50,335 bases of DNA from contig MEOF01000067.1 in assembly GCA_001769505.1 (NCBI GenBank), positions 1 to 50,335 of the forward strand, read 5' to 3'. Of the stretch, positions 26,690 through 36,445 are shown one piece after another. A program made the position numbers and the translations under genes. The notes under the pieces were generated by a model. That model ran no database searches. It was not told where the DNA came from and was given only the letters and a program-made list of their open reading frames with translations. This stretch comes from Bacteroidetes bacterium GWF2_33_38 (GTDB taxonomy: Bacteria > Bacteroidota > Bacteroidia > Bacteroidales > GWF2-33-38). The stretch's first letter is position 1. Each line of letters opens with the position of its first letter.

Positions 26690-29600
26690 CTACTTCATTT
26701 CCACTAACCAGTAACTATTAACTTCATCATTAACCATAATTTTTAGCATATAAGTCCCTGCACTATAGCCTTTGCTTTTTGCACTAAATGTATAATTGTA
26801 TTTTCCTTCTTTGGTATAACCTGAATATACATTTTCTATCAATTGACCTCCCATTGTGTAAACTTCTAACGATACCTGTGCATCAGTTTTTGTAATTAAT
26901 TCTATACGTGTGCTTTCGGTATATGGGTTTGGATATACAATAACTTTATTCTCTTTGAAATTGATTACTTGTATTAATTCGTTATCGTCAATTTCCTTTA
27001 TCATTTCGTTGTTTGCTGTGATTTCGGGAGTAAACATTGCCGATTTTAAATTGGCTGTTGCCGGACATTGTGAATATTTCAAGGTTGCCATGTAGGAATT
27101 ATATTGTCCCCCGCTGTAACCAGTAACATAAACATTATCGTTCTCACTTACCACCACGTCATTTCCTCCGTTTACGCTGTTTTCAGGTGTTCGGAATGTC
27201 TCAGTCCATTCAACTACTCCTTCCTGATTGTATTTAACAAGCAATATATCATTGGTTTGAAAGTGTGAATTTCTTGGTATGGTTGCACTTCGACCTGTTA
27301 CATATATGTTATTGTTATCATCGGTGGTTATACTTCTACAATAATCAAATCCATCGTATCTATCGTTATAGATTTGCTTCCACTGTTGATTTCCGTATGT
27401 GTCATATTTTAATGTTATGATATTGCTATTTGTGGTGCCTCCTACGTAAATATTCCCATCATTATCTGCGTCTATTGCATTCGGATAACTACCAAAATTA
27501 TAAAATGTTGCCCACTGCTGTACTCCGCTTGGGTTGTATTTTATGGTCAAAATCTTATCGTTGCTTACTCCGGTTACATAAATATTATCTGAATTGTCGT
27601 TTGTTAAGTATTGACCAAAGTCCGAATTTCCCGAATCAAATATCTTTGACCATGTTAAGGTTCCGTTTGTATTGTATTTTAAGGTAATATAATTGGGATT
27701 CTGGGGCAAGGTATTGTTGTACGACACGCCTGTAATTATTGCATTTCCATTGTTATCGGCTTTCATTGATGTTGCTCCGTCAATATCCGAAAGGTTGTAG
27801 GTTTTAAACCATCTTTGCTGACCTGTTTTGCTATATTTGGCTATAAAAATATCTTGTGTATTTGCTGTTGCATTATTACAGTTTCCGGCTACAAATACAT
27901 CGCCTGTACTGCTTAATTCTACGGCATTTGCTCCATAGGTAAGTCCGCTTGTATTTGCTATGTTTTTTGTCCATTGCAACTGTCCGTCGGCGTTGTATTT
28001 CAACAGCACTACATTTGCATTTTCAGATGTCAGGGATAAATAACAATTTCCTTCTTTATCCAATGCCATATCGTCGGTAAAGTCATTGTTTGCCCGACCT
28101 GAGTTGTAAGATGTTACCCATAATTGTTCGCCTGTGGGGCTGTATTTAATCAATATTACATCGCTGTTTGTTGTAAGATTATATGTGCGACCTGCAACAT
28201 ACAAATTTCCGCCTAAATCTATGGCTGTACCAACTGTACTGATTGAATCGGGACTGGTGTATAAGTCGTACCACTCAAGATTTACACCCGATAAACTCAA
28301 TGTCAGTGGGCTTTCTGAAATCCATTCTGATATAGGTTTGTATTCAGAAGTTTGAAGTTTGTAGCCTGATTTGGTTGCAAGCGAATAAACCTGTGTGGTG
28401 TCAAGCAAATAAAGAATATCTTGTGTTATTTCAAATTTACCATTAATATCTGTAATGATTGGTAATAGCCCTGTTATCATACTGTTATCCTCATTCGTAA
28501 TAATTAACGTGTCATAAACAACCGGATTGCTTCCACAAGCAGGGCTTTCGTATAAGTAACCGTATATTTTTGATGTGTCGGGGGCAATTAATGGTGTGAA
28601 TGTTTCTGTAAAGATGCTATCGGTTACAAGGCTTAACAATGCTTGAGCATTTGCTGAAACTACTGATTCAGAGCCTGCAACAACATTTATTGTTTGTAAC
28701 TGTTGCCCCGATAGGTTATATATTGTATCTCCGTTGATGCATATTTCTGCAAGCAAATTAAAGAACTCTATTGCATTTATTTCTCCATTGGTTTCGGGTT
28801 GAATCTGGCTTAACAGATTTTGGGCTTCTGTACATTGTCCGGCATTCAAATATGCCTGTATCAATTGAAACGTCAATTCATTATTGTTTTGTGACTGGAG
28901 AAATGCCATAAGGCTGTCTGTCCCGTTTTCTATGGTTGTGTCTAATAAATAATACTGCAAAAGTTCATTTATTGCCGTGCCGTTTTGTTCTGAATATTCT
29001 GCTATCTGATATTCAAGTTCGGTTCGGGCGGATGTTCCGGTTTGAACATTGTTTATTTCGGTAAAAATGCCTTCGGGTAAAGCAGGATTTCTGGTTATAA
29101 TAGCTTTCATAACCTCTTTTGAAACAGGGCTGTTCGGCACTACTATTTCTTTTACAATACCATCAGGCAAAGGTGTTTTGCCTGTCCGCTGTATAGCTGC
29201 CAGCAGCACTTCATCTGACAGGTATGGCCCAACGGCAAGCAATTGTTCTTTTATTTGTCCCGGAGCCTGATCGCTTAATGCTATGGTAAGCAGATTTTGT
29301 GTATTTCCGCCATCTATATTGTTTTTTAACTGCTCTACGGCTATTGATGTTGTGTTAATTTCTGCAAGCAGTTCTCCTGATGTTCGTATCCGAACCATAC
29401 ACATGTCGGGATTATATGCTGTGGCACAAGGATTTGCAAACACCTTTGTGTCGTCATAAAGTGCGAGGGTTGTCCTTGCAGATGGGTTATATGAATAATT
29501 AAATGCTGAAGTACCGGGGTTTGTCCAGAAATCGCTTGTAAAACCTGTATGGCTAAACAGATTATTTGCTGCCGATGTTTGGGTTAAGCATGAGCCTTGT

Positions 29601-32600
29601 TTGATATTAACGCTTCCTGTTATGGCTATATCGGCAATGGTTGTGGAAACAAAGTTATTGCATCGCATTACAAGTCCTTTGTTTTGGGAATCAGCTTGTA
29701 TGTTGGTTTGCAGTCCGGTAAAATCGTTCTGATAAATTGTGTTTGCAGTAGTGCCTGTATTATATACATAAACTCCGTAATGGCCGTTATTTGTTGTTGT
29801 GAAATTATTGTTTTGTACTCCGTAACCCGATGAACTCTGTAGATACACTCCGCATGAATTGTCGTTTGCAGTGGCTTGTGTGTTTACCTCAAAGTTGTTG
29901 TTACGGATTCTTGCATAATTAACGGCTCCAAGTTTTACACCAATATAATTGTTTTTGAAATCAGAATTTTTTATATCAAAAGTGTTGACAGATGAATAAT
30001 TATTTGCATTTATTCCATACCAAAGGTTCTCAAATTTGCTTTGATATGTTGTTCCTGATATGGTGTAATCGTCAACATAAAATTTTGAGCCTGTGCTTGA
30101 AATTCCTGTGCCACGCTTGTTGTATGCATAAGTTGAATAATTATTGTTTGTAAATGTATTTCCTTTAATTTGTATACCGTTAATATTTGTTAAGGCTATA
30201 AAAGCACTTGGTATTGTCCCTAAATAATTATTATCAGTAATGAACTGGCATCCGTATATGTATGAAGTATTTGATTGATTGTATGCAGTAATTTTTACTG
30301 CTGTAGTATTATTTCGGAAAATACAGCCGGGTTCTGCACGTAAAATTCCTCCTCCGTATGCAGGATGGTATTGGTCTATTTTCCAATGTCCAAGCAGCAC
30401 TCCAATTGTTGCATTTTCGATAATTGCTCCATTTTTCATTTCCAATACGCCTTGATTGTCATCGGTTTGTGCAAGACTGCTGTTGCCTTGTATTTCGATG
30501 CCTTGCCAAAAGCCACCACAAAAACAAGAAATTTCTCCACCATCTAATATTAATTTTGCCCCTCGTTCGACAATAATTTTTTTGTCAGCAAGAATATTAA
30601 GAGACCCCGTAATTGTCAATGTATTACCTGATAAAATTCTAATATCAGATTCAGCCCAAGCATTTCCACTCCATATAATATTTTCTGATATTTTTTTTTC
30701 AAAATCATTTCCTGATAAAGGTAAAATATCTCCTTCCCAAATACCTCTCCCAAAAGTTGCTGCTCTCAATTTGCCAGAACAATAATTAATTTTTAGTTCC
30801 ATTACTCTAACGTTTGGAAAATCTCCATACTTTACCCACTCAATCATAGCTGCATCTTTATAAAAAACACCTGCATCAGTAGCAACATACAATAAATCAT
30901 TAGAATTTTTTTGATAAACGATACCGTTAACTGGAAGATTTACAAGCGACCCATTTGGATCTTCATTTGACCAAGTAACGCCCCCGTCAGAAGTAACCCA
31001 AATTCTGTATTGAGTATCATCACTTGCATAAGTAACCCAAATTTTATTGGGATTTGAAGGGTGGACGACTAAGCCCGTCAAAACAGGAAAATTATCTCCA
31101 ACAGCAACAGGGTAACCCGGATAAATAACTTCATTCCACTTTTGAACAGACATATCGTCAGCATTAAATCCGGTAGTTGTCTTAAATAAATGAGATGGTA
31201 AATCAAGTGGGTCAATAGTTGTTGGATAAGAATTTAATCCATAAGAAATAGCATATACATAATTAGGGTTGGACTCACAAATCCCCAATTCTGTAAATTG
31301 CCTTTTCCAATCAGCAATAGTTGTTCCTTCAAATTGTGTAGCAATTTTATATACATCTGAGTTTAACTCCCACAAATCAAGTCTTGTATCAGTACTTGTT
31401 TTTTCAACTTTTTTTTGTTTAAAGATTTCTCCAACAAAGGTATAATAAGGCATGAATGTTTGTGGATGATTAACAGTTTTATATGAATCTGTTGGTTTTG
31501 TACTACTATTATAAGGAGGCAATACTGGTTGTTGAGAAGTACTATAAGAAATTGTAGTTCCTGTTAAGTCGTAATTCTTGCCTGTAATGAAACCACCATT
31601 AACATTCCAAAACATCACATCGTTACTGTATGCTTCAATATTTGTCCCATAGCCATCACCTCCATCAATTTTTGACCATCCCGGATCATTATACTTTCTT
31701 GTACCCACGTCTTGTTCTCCTATTAAAATCTTACTTCTTGAATTTTCTGAATCATCAAAATTCCATATTTTTGCAATTTGTAATCCGTTATTTCTCATTT
31801 CCCATCCACCTGTACTGACATTAGTCATATCTTTAACGCTTATTCCCCCGTCATTTGCACAAAAAATTATATTTGAATTACCCGGAACATATTTTAAGTC
31901 TTTTACATCAGCATGAAAACCGCTACCATTATATGGTGAAGCACTATTAAAAACAACTCCTCCATCAGTTGATCTTTTAACCATTGTATGCCCAAATATT
32001 ATTTCATTTTCATTAGTTTGTGAAACAGCTATAGCTAAAAGATCATTAGAAAATGCTTCAGTTCCACTTGTTTGAACTTTAGAATATAAAAATGACCAAC
32101 CATCTAATGAATATTTAAATAAATAACATAACCTTCTTCGCTTGATTACTCCATTTACCAAATATTCTTCATCCCCAACAATATATGCATAAATGTTATT
32201 TGGTGCTGCTGGTGTAACTGCTATATTAATACGGTACAATCTGAAATTATTAGCAAAACTGTTTAGATCAAGCCCTGTACTGCCACCCGTAATACTCGAC
32301 CAAGTATTTCCTCCATCATTTGACTTATAAATACCTTTGCCACTGGAGTAAATTGTATTATAATCGTCTGGCTTAAATTCAAGTCCTCTTAACTCGTCAT
32401 CATTATATGTTGTAATACAATCGAATACTTTTTCCCAGAAAGGAGTAGGACTTAATGCATTTGTGGTTCTGAAGACACCAATGCTTGTAGCTACAAATAT
32501 TATATTTTCATCAGTTGGGTCAATAATCATTCTGCGACAGGTACCACCTTCAATAAAGTTTGATAAAAAGCCATCATTTATTGATTCCCAAGTAGCTCCG

Positions 32601-33238
32601 TAATCAGTACTCCTATAAATACCTGCAGTGAATAAAGGATTTATATTACTTTTATTTCCCGTCCAAAATGCAATTCCATAATCACCCATCCCAGTTGCAA
32701 CAAAAATGTGATTTGAATTTTGATAACTTACAACTATATCACCGATTGATGTAGTTGGTAACTGAATATTTGTAATTACACTTATCCAATTATATCCATC
32801 ATTTTCTGAACGCCATAACCCACCAAATTCAGAAGAGGCATATATTGTTTTATTTGTAATTCCATCGTATTGCGGATCAAAGCAAATTCTATTCATTCTG
32901 CCTATCTCGGTCGCATCTGTATTTGTCCCATTCGATCCTGTTGGACCTAAGCATGTCCAATTTGGATTTAATGTTGTAAATGATTTATATTTTGTGGTGC
33001 TATTGAATTCTTGTACGAAATTCGTATAATTTTTGGCATAATTTTTAGAATTATAAGTTTTACTTAACCTCATACCCCAAAGCATATTCATGCGTTTCAA
33101 TTGATTCGAAACACCGCCTTCAGCAGTATCGGAAGGATCGTAATAATCTCTAAAATAATCTTGAAAGCTATATTCTGCTACTTGTGCAAATAAGTTAAAA
33201 TTTAATGCAATAATTATTAAAAAAATAATTGTTCTCAT
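26690..33238 (-). CDS. Giant T9SS cargo protein: BNR/sortilin-like repeats, beta-helix, SBBP propeller repeats
   Basis: A 2182-residue secreted protein. Signal peptide at residues 1-18 (NLFAQ). Residues about 110-860 carry repeated sortilin/BNR-type motifs (GLWRSENDGYNW, GIYRSTDYGATW, GIYKSNDGGNTW). Residues about 880-1210 look like a right-handed beta-helix with N/G-rich turns (KIIVERGAKLILDGG, RNNNFEVN). A helical/TPR-like middle lies at about 1290-1500. Residues about 1670-2045 hold SBBP-type propeller repeats (VLIKYSPTGEQLWVTSYN, ILLVKYNQEGVVEWT). Residues about 2095-2182 are a type A sorting domain (VYPNPYTESTRIEL, YSAGTYMLKI). It is probably displayed or released outside the cell as an adhesin or degradative scaffold. 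The DNA coding for residues beyond about 880 is markedly richer in G+C than the front part. It is second in a two-gene operon. Confidence 0.88.
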   Translation of the reverse strand: MRTIIFLIIIALNFNLFAQVAEYSFQDYFRDYYDPSDTAEGGVSNQLKRMNMLWGMRLSKTYNSKNYAKNYTNFVQEFNSTTKYKSFTTLNPNWTCLGPTGSNGTNTDATEIGRMNRICFDPQYDGITNKTIYASSEFGGLWRSENDGYNWISVITNIQLPTTSIGDIVVSYQNSNHIFVATGMGDYGIAFWTGNKSNINPLFTAGIYRSTDYGATWESINDGFLSNFIEGGTCRRMIIDPTDENIIFVATSIGVFRTTNALSPTPFWEKVFDCITTYNDDELRGLEFKPDDYNTIYSSGKGIYKSNDGGNTWSSITGGSTGLDLNSFANNFRLYRINIAVTPAAPNNIYAYIVGDEEYLVNGVIKRRRLCYLFKYSLDGWSFLYSKVQTSGTEAFSNDLLAIAVSQTNENEIIFGHTMVKRSTDGGVVFNSASPYNGSGFHADVKDLKYVPGNSNIIFCANDGGISVKDMTNVSTGGWEMRNNGLQIAKIWNFDDSENSRSKILIGEQDVGTRKYNDPGWSKIDGGDGYGTNIEAYSNDVMFWNVNGGFITGKNYDLTGTTISYSTSQQPVLPPYNSSTKPTDSYKTVNHPQTFMPYYTFVGEIFKQKKVEKTSTDTRLDLWELNSDVYKIATQFEGTTIADWKRQFTELGICESNPNYVYAISYGLNSYPTTIDPLDLPSHLFKTTTGFNADDMSVQKWNEVIYPGYPVAVGDNFPVLTGLVVHPSNPNKIWVTYASDDTQYRIWVTSDGGVTWSNEDPNGSLVNLPVNGIVYQKNSNDLLYVATDAGVFYKDAAMIEWVKYGDFPNVRVMELKINYCSGKLRAATFGRGIWEGDILPLSGNDFEKKISENIIWSGNAWAESDIRILSGNTLTITGSLNILADKKIIVERGAKLILDGGEISCFCGGFWQGIEIQGNSSLAQTDDNQGVLEMKNGAIIENATIGVLLGHWKIDQYHPAYGGGILRAEPGCIFRNNTTAVKITAYNQSNTSYIYGCQFITDNNYLGTIPSAFIALTNINGIQIKGNTFTNNNYSTYAYNKRGTGISSTGSKFYVDDYTISGTTYQSKFENLWYGINANNYSSVNTFDIKNSDFKNNYIGVKLGAVNYARIRNNNFEVNTQATANDNSCGVYLQSSSGYGVQNNNFTTTNNGHYGVYVYNTGTTANTIYQNDFTGLQTNIQADSQNKGLVMRCNNFVSTTIADIAITGSVNIKQGSCLTQTSAANNLFSHTGFTSDFWTNPGTSAFNYSYNPSARTTLALYDDTKVFANPCATAYNPDMCMVRIRTSGELLAEINTTSIAVEQLKNNIDGGNTQNLLTIALSDQAPGQIKEQLLAVGPYLSDEVLLAAIQRTGKTPLPDGIVKEIVVPNSPVSKEVMKAIITRNPALPEGIFTEINNVQTGTSARTELEYQIAEYSEQNGTAINELLQYYLLDTTIENGTDSLMAFLQSQNNNELTFQLIQAYLNAGQCTEAQNLLSQIQPETNGEINAIEFFNLLAEICINGDTIYNLSGQQLQTINVVAGSESVVSANAQALLSLVTDSIFTETFTPLIAPDTSKIYGYLYESPACGSNPVVYDTLIITNEDNSMITGLLPIITDINGKFEITQDILYLLDTTQVYSLATKSGYKLQTSEYKPISEWISESPLTLSLSGVNLEWYDLYTSPDSISTVGTAIDLGGNLYVAGRTYNLTTNSDVILIKYSPTGEQLWVTSYNSGRANNDFTDDMALDKEGNCYLSLTSENANVVLLKYNADGQLQWTKNIANTSGLTYGANAVELSSTGDVFVAGNCNNATANTQDIFIAKYSKTGQQRWFKTYNLSDIDGATSMKADNNGNAIITGVSYNNTLPQNPNYITLKYNTNGTLTWSKIFDSGNSDFGQYLTNDNSDNIYVTGVSNDKILTIKYNPSGVQQWATFYNFGSYPNAIDADNDGNIYVGGTTNSNIITLKYDTYGNQQWKQIYNDRYDGFDYCRSITTDDNNNIYVTGRSATIPRNSHFQTNDILLVKYNQEGVVEWTETFRTPENSVNGGNDVVVSENDNVYVTGYSGGQYNSYMATLKYSQCPATANLKSAMFTPEITANNEMIKEIDDNELIQVINFKENKVIVYPNPYTESTRIELITKTDAQVSLEVYTMGGQLIENVYSGYTKEGKYNYTFSAKSKGYSAGTYMLKIMVNDEVNSYWLVEMK

Positions 33239-33249
33239 AATATAACAGT

Positions 33250-34188
33250 TTAATATTTAATGATTTTGTGGACTTCGTTAGATAACTTTAAATAATAGAT
33301 TCCTTTTGGAAGATGACAAACATTAATTTCATTAGAATTTATATTTTTAATATTTAATATAATTTTACCTAAAGTATTTATAATTAGAACTTCTTCATCG
33401 ATTATTTTATTAAAATAAATTTTATTATTAGTTGGGTTAGGGTAGATTAATAAATTTTTGTTTATAAAGTTATGTTTTTCAATATTTGTAATATAGTCAG
33501 CACAACCACCAACATATAACGAATCATCAACAAAATCACACTCTAACCGAAATCCACCATATTCAGGTTGTAAAATTGGTTGGAATAAACCACCTCCCAT
33601 ATAACTCCCACCAATTCCTTCAAACATTGCATGATTATGAATAAATCCATCTCCTGTAAAATATACTACTTTTGCTCCATATTCATATTTAACTGAATCT
33701 ACTATTGAGGAATAATTACAATCACCCATTGTTGCAACGTAACATTTTAATGTATCTCCTGCTTGCACATTAAAATCATATAATACTCTTTCTCCGTCAA
33801 TTGCACATTCGGGGTAATAATTATTTAAATATTCATCATATAAATAAACTTTTTGAGTTAATGTGTCTTCACGTAAAAATTTGTTAATAAAAATTGAATT
33901 AGTATCCACTAAATACGGTGTGCAGAAATAAGGGTATGCACCTAGTTCTCCAATGAAATTCTGAGCATAAACCTTTTTATAAGTTTTCCCGAAAATGACG
34001 GTATCTCCTTCCAAAAAATATCTTGCACCACCAGAAAGTCCACAAATTGGATTGTTTTCTGGGCTTGAGCCTTGCATTACATCCCAATATTTATTCTCTT
34101 CAACTAAAGGAATATATGCTTGTGCAACAGTTTTACAATAAAAAAAAGTTATTAAACCGATAATAATTAAAAAAAATTTTGTATTCAT
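33250..34188 (-). CDS. Secreted T9SS type A sorting-domain protein, 312 residues
   Basis: A signal peptide (residues 1-23, ending TVAQAY) is followed by a Cys-containing domain of about 210 residues (YIPLVEENKYWDVMQGS, CGLSGGARYFLEGDTVIFGKTYKKVY) seen in secreted proteins of this phylum with no known function, and a C-terminal sorting domain (about 240-312: LLIYPNPTNNKIYF, GKIILN, LPKGIYYLKL). The WxV and TV-x-FGKTYKKV elements recur in small T9SS cargo. It ends 11 bases before the giant T9SS gene, so the two are very likely co-transcribed and co-exported. Confidence 0.82.
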   Translation of the reverse strand: MNTKFFLIIIGLITFFYCKTVAQAYIPLVEENKYWDVMQGSSPENNPICGLSGGARYFLEGDTVIFGKTYKKVYAQNFIGELGAYPYFCTPYLVDTNSIFINKFLREDTLTQKVYLYDEYLNNYYPECAIDGERVLYDFNVQAGDTLKCYVATMGDCNYSSIVDSVKYEYGAKVVYFTGDGFIHNHAMFEGIGGSYMGGGLFQPILQPEYGGFRLECDFVDDSLYVGGCADYITNIEKHNFINKNLLIYPNPTNNKIYFNKIIDEEVLIINTLGKIILNIKNINSNEINVCHLPKGIYYLKLSNEVHKIIKY

Positions 34189-34498
34189 ATCTTAAAAATT
34201 TTAATTTCTCTACAATTTACAAAAGCCATTTATTAAATACAATTTTGAAATCATGTTATTTAGCACGTTATTTTTGCAATTGTTTTTAATTATACTCTCT
34301 AAATATATAGAGTCAAAAAATCAAAAAGGTAAACAAGAAAAAATCAGAAATTCTTGCAATTGAATTTTATGCATGCTGGAAATGAGATGATTAAGTCCTG
34401 AAAAATATTGAAAAAATTTCTTCAATTTTTTCTAAAAATATGCAGAATGGCTTTTTAGTTTTGTAATTTGTTGTTTGGCTTTTTGGTATGATTTATTT
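34189..34498. other. AT-rich spacer between T9SS operon and the large cluster
   Basis: About 310 bases with no open frame that looks coding. It contains a GAAAAAATT / AATTTTTTC hairpin (34410-34432), which could be a weak terminator for the leftward cluster, and a near-palindrome around ACTCTCTAAATATATAGAGT (34294-34313). No repeat or att-like sequence was found. Confidence 0.5.
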
Positions 34499-34678
34499 TC
34501 AGGTAACGTAGTTCGGAATACTATATGATAGTTTGTCTTGCTTCTTTTTAATTAATGGCATTTTTTCAAATGAAACATGCTGTTCTATGCAAATAATCCC
34601 AGATTTGTTATTCTGCTTAAAATCTGCCTGAACAATCTTTTGAAACTCCTTCCCTCTTTTTAACTGATATGGTTCCAT
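34499..34678 (-). CDS. Small protein, 59 residues, overlapping the end of the ParB-like gene
   Basis: An ATG at 34678 opens a frame (MEPYQLKRGKEFQKIVQADF...) that overlaps the last 19 bases of the ParB-like gene in another frame and ends SYSIPNYVT at 34501-34499. The composition is protein-like: charged, with hydrophobic SGIICIEQHV in the middle. Overlap of stop and start is typical of coupled genes. I recognise no family. It completes the RES / GNHR-protein / small-protein string and could be an antidote or adaptor, but that is a guess. Confidence 0.6.
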   Translation of the reverse strand: MEPYQLKRGKEFQKIVQADFKQNNKSGIICIEQHVSFEKMPLIKKKQDKLSYSIPNYVT

Positions 34679-35469
34679 TTAAGTGTTTTATCAATATGTA
34701 CAGCATCAGCATGTAAACCATGCTCATCTTTAATGTCTATTAATCGTTTATGCTGATTTATTATTTTAGTTAATACAGGATTTGCAAGATCCGTGTGTTT
34801 ATTTATTTCAATTTTTGATTTATTTCCACCGAAAAAGCTTCGCCATTTTGATGTGTTTTCTGCATTATCATAGCTGTCAATAAAATCTCTTATCTGCTCA
34901 TTCTTGACAGTAATAATAACATTATATAATAGAAATTTCCATAAATTATTGGATAAATTGATGGGGACAATAGTGCGTTTTTTCAACTCATGCCAGCAAG
35001 TGTAATATTTATCATTAAACTCACATTCTGAAACTTGAGCATTAGTAATATCAATATCTAAGAACTTGGATAAGCAGATTCTATGATTTCCTTCACCACT
35101 TATTATATAAAAATCACCATATTTGGACACTTTCTTTTCTTGTTTTTGTGTATTCATAAATTGCTGTAACATCTCATTTTTTGAGCCTACATTCGAATCA
35201 AACCTATCTAATCCACCTAACATCTCAATCCACATAAGGTTTATATAATTTGAATGGGTTGTTCCGACTATGGATTTTGCTGAAATACTTTCTACTTCAA
35301 TACTCTTGTAAGAGTCTGTATAGAAACTGAAATTATCAATATTGGTCTTATCAATGGTTTTGTCAAAAAACCACTTTTGATATGTAAAGTCTGGTTTTAT
35401 CTGTTTCAAACGTTTAAAGCCATTCTGTAAACAAATGTTTTCTACTCTACTAAAACTTAAATCAATCAT
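34660..35469 (-). CDS. ParB/sulfiredoxin-like GNHR-motif protein, 269 residues
   Basis: A 269-residue soluble protein. YIISGEGNHRICLSKFLDID (residues 121-140) matches the G-x-x-HR signature of the ParB/sulfiredoxin-like fold, followed by the strand AQVSECEF; the preceding SIVGTTH, W-x-E and FDSN elements fit the first half of that fold. Members bind or hydrolyse nucleotides (CTP in ParB) or cut nucleic acid. Residues 150-269 are helical, ending in HGLHADAVHIDKTL. It starts three bases after the RES gene and overlaps the 59-residue gene, so all three should be one transcript. The fold call rests on a single motif and spacing. Confidence 0.6.
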   Translation of the reverse strand: MIDLSFSRVENICLQNGFKRLKQIKPDFTYQKWFFDKTIDKTNIDNFSFYTDSYKSIEVESISAKSIVGTTHSNYINLMWIEMLGGLDRFDSNVGSKNEMLQQFMNTQKQEKKVSKYGDFYIISGEGNHRICLSKFLDIDITNAQVSECEFNDKYYTCWHELKKRTIVPINLSNNLWKFLLYNVIITVKNEQIRDFIDSYDNAENTSKWRSFFGGNKSKIEINKHTDLANPVLTKIINQHKRLIDIKDEHGLHADAVHIDKTLKWNHIS

Positions 35470-35472
35470 ATG

Positions 35473-36273
35473 TTACCAAATTATATCTCCGTTTAGCTCT
35501 ATTCTTTTAGCTTTTGCCGTACAAAGTACTTGATATTTGTTTCTTTCAATTTTTTTCTCAATCAAAATTGTCCAGCATTCTTTTGGAACGTAAAAATTGT
35601 CATATACCTCTGGTTTTATTACTATGTTTGAGGTATTTTTATCTGCTGCAATACTTGGAAAAACAAGCCCTTCAATTTTTTCTCCTTTCAAAAAATTACT
35701 TCCAATCACAGCTGTTAGCTTATATTTATCCTCTTCTCCTTGTTTCACAGGCTGAGTAAATTGATCTATCAAAAAGTCATCAATAAGTTGATTCTTCAGA
35801 ATGTTTTGCTCATTTCCAAGTTTTCTACGAATTGCAATATCATCACTGATTTTTCCTTTTGATTTCCATGCGGTATGTCTCATTCCTAATTCCATCATCG
35901 TTAAGTAATCCTTATTTAATCCACTTAATAGAACTGTAAACTCATCACCTTCTTTAGGTTGATTTTCTATAATTGCTGTACTTTCATTGGCAGAACCATA
36001 AAAAACACTATTGAATGGATAATTAACTCTTCCATAGGTTTTTATAAATTCAGGCTTTGGATATATTAATTTTTCAATGTTCTCGAACCTTTTTGTTTCT
36101 TTTTTCCTAGCTCTATATACTAATTTTGCAGGGACTTTCATTAGTCTTGTATTGTAACCATTCATTAAAAAGCTAATCATTTTCTCCAATTCCTTAATTT
36201 CAATTTTAGCTAAATCAATACTCCCCAACTCTTTAATAATTTGATTAATATTGTTTACTGTGTTCTTTTCCAT
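35473..36273 (-). CDS. RES-domain protein (putative NAD-degrading effector)
   Basis: A 266-residue protein. After an N-terminal helical stretch (1-45), the RES pattern appears: KLVYRAR (Arg54), YGRVNYPFNSVFYGSANESTAIIEN (Arg82, Tyr92, Glu97/Glu103; quoted in parts, residues 80-104) and GLVFPS (Ser207) with SNIVIKPE after it. RES domains are best known as NAD-consuming toxins paired with an Xre/MbcA-type antitoxin. Here no Xre-type gene is adjacent; instead a ParB-like gene follows after three bases. It is also longer than simple RES toxins (about 150-200 residues). The transcript probably comes from the large gene 172 bases upstream or a promoter in that gap. Confidence 0.72.
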   Translation of the reverse strand: MEKNTVNNINQIIKELGSIDLAKIEIKELEKMISFLMNGYNTRLMKVPAKLVYRARKKETKRFENIEKLIYPKPEFIKTYGRVNYPFNSVFYGSANESTAIIENQPKEGDEFTVLLSGLNKDYLTMMELGMRHTAWKSKGKISDDIAIRRKLGNEQNILKNQLIDDFLIDQFTQPVKQGEEDKYKLTAVIGSNFLKGEKIEGLVFPSIAADKNTSNIVIKPEVYDNFYVPKECWTILIEKKIERNKYQVLCTAKAKRIELNGDIIW

Positions 36274-36277
36274 TGAA

Positions 36278-36391
36278 TTATTTATTCGGATTTTTTAAAC
36301 GGGAAACATTCAATTCCTCTTGTGCTTCTGTCAGATTTCCGTATCCATCTTCTGAAATTCATTTTCCATTTGTTTTAATGACATACTGCAT
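36278..36391 (-). pseudogene. Possible remnant of a small gene, interrupted by an in-frame TGA
   Basis: Read leftward, MQYVIKTNGK, then TGA, then ISEDGYGNLTEAQEELNV and SRLKNPNK to a stop at 36278, five bases before the RES ATG. The second part looks protein-like. It could be the decayed N-terminal neighbour of the RES gene, or a chance frame; the region is only 114 bases. Confidence 0.3.
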
Positions 36392-36445
36392 ATCAAAAAG
36401 GCAATATTAATAATCATAGACAATCAATTGTTTTCAGCTCTAATG

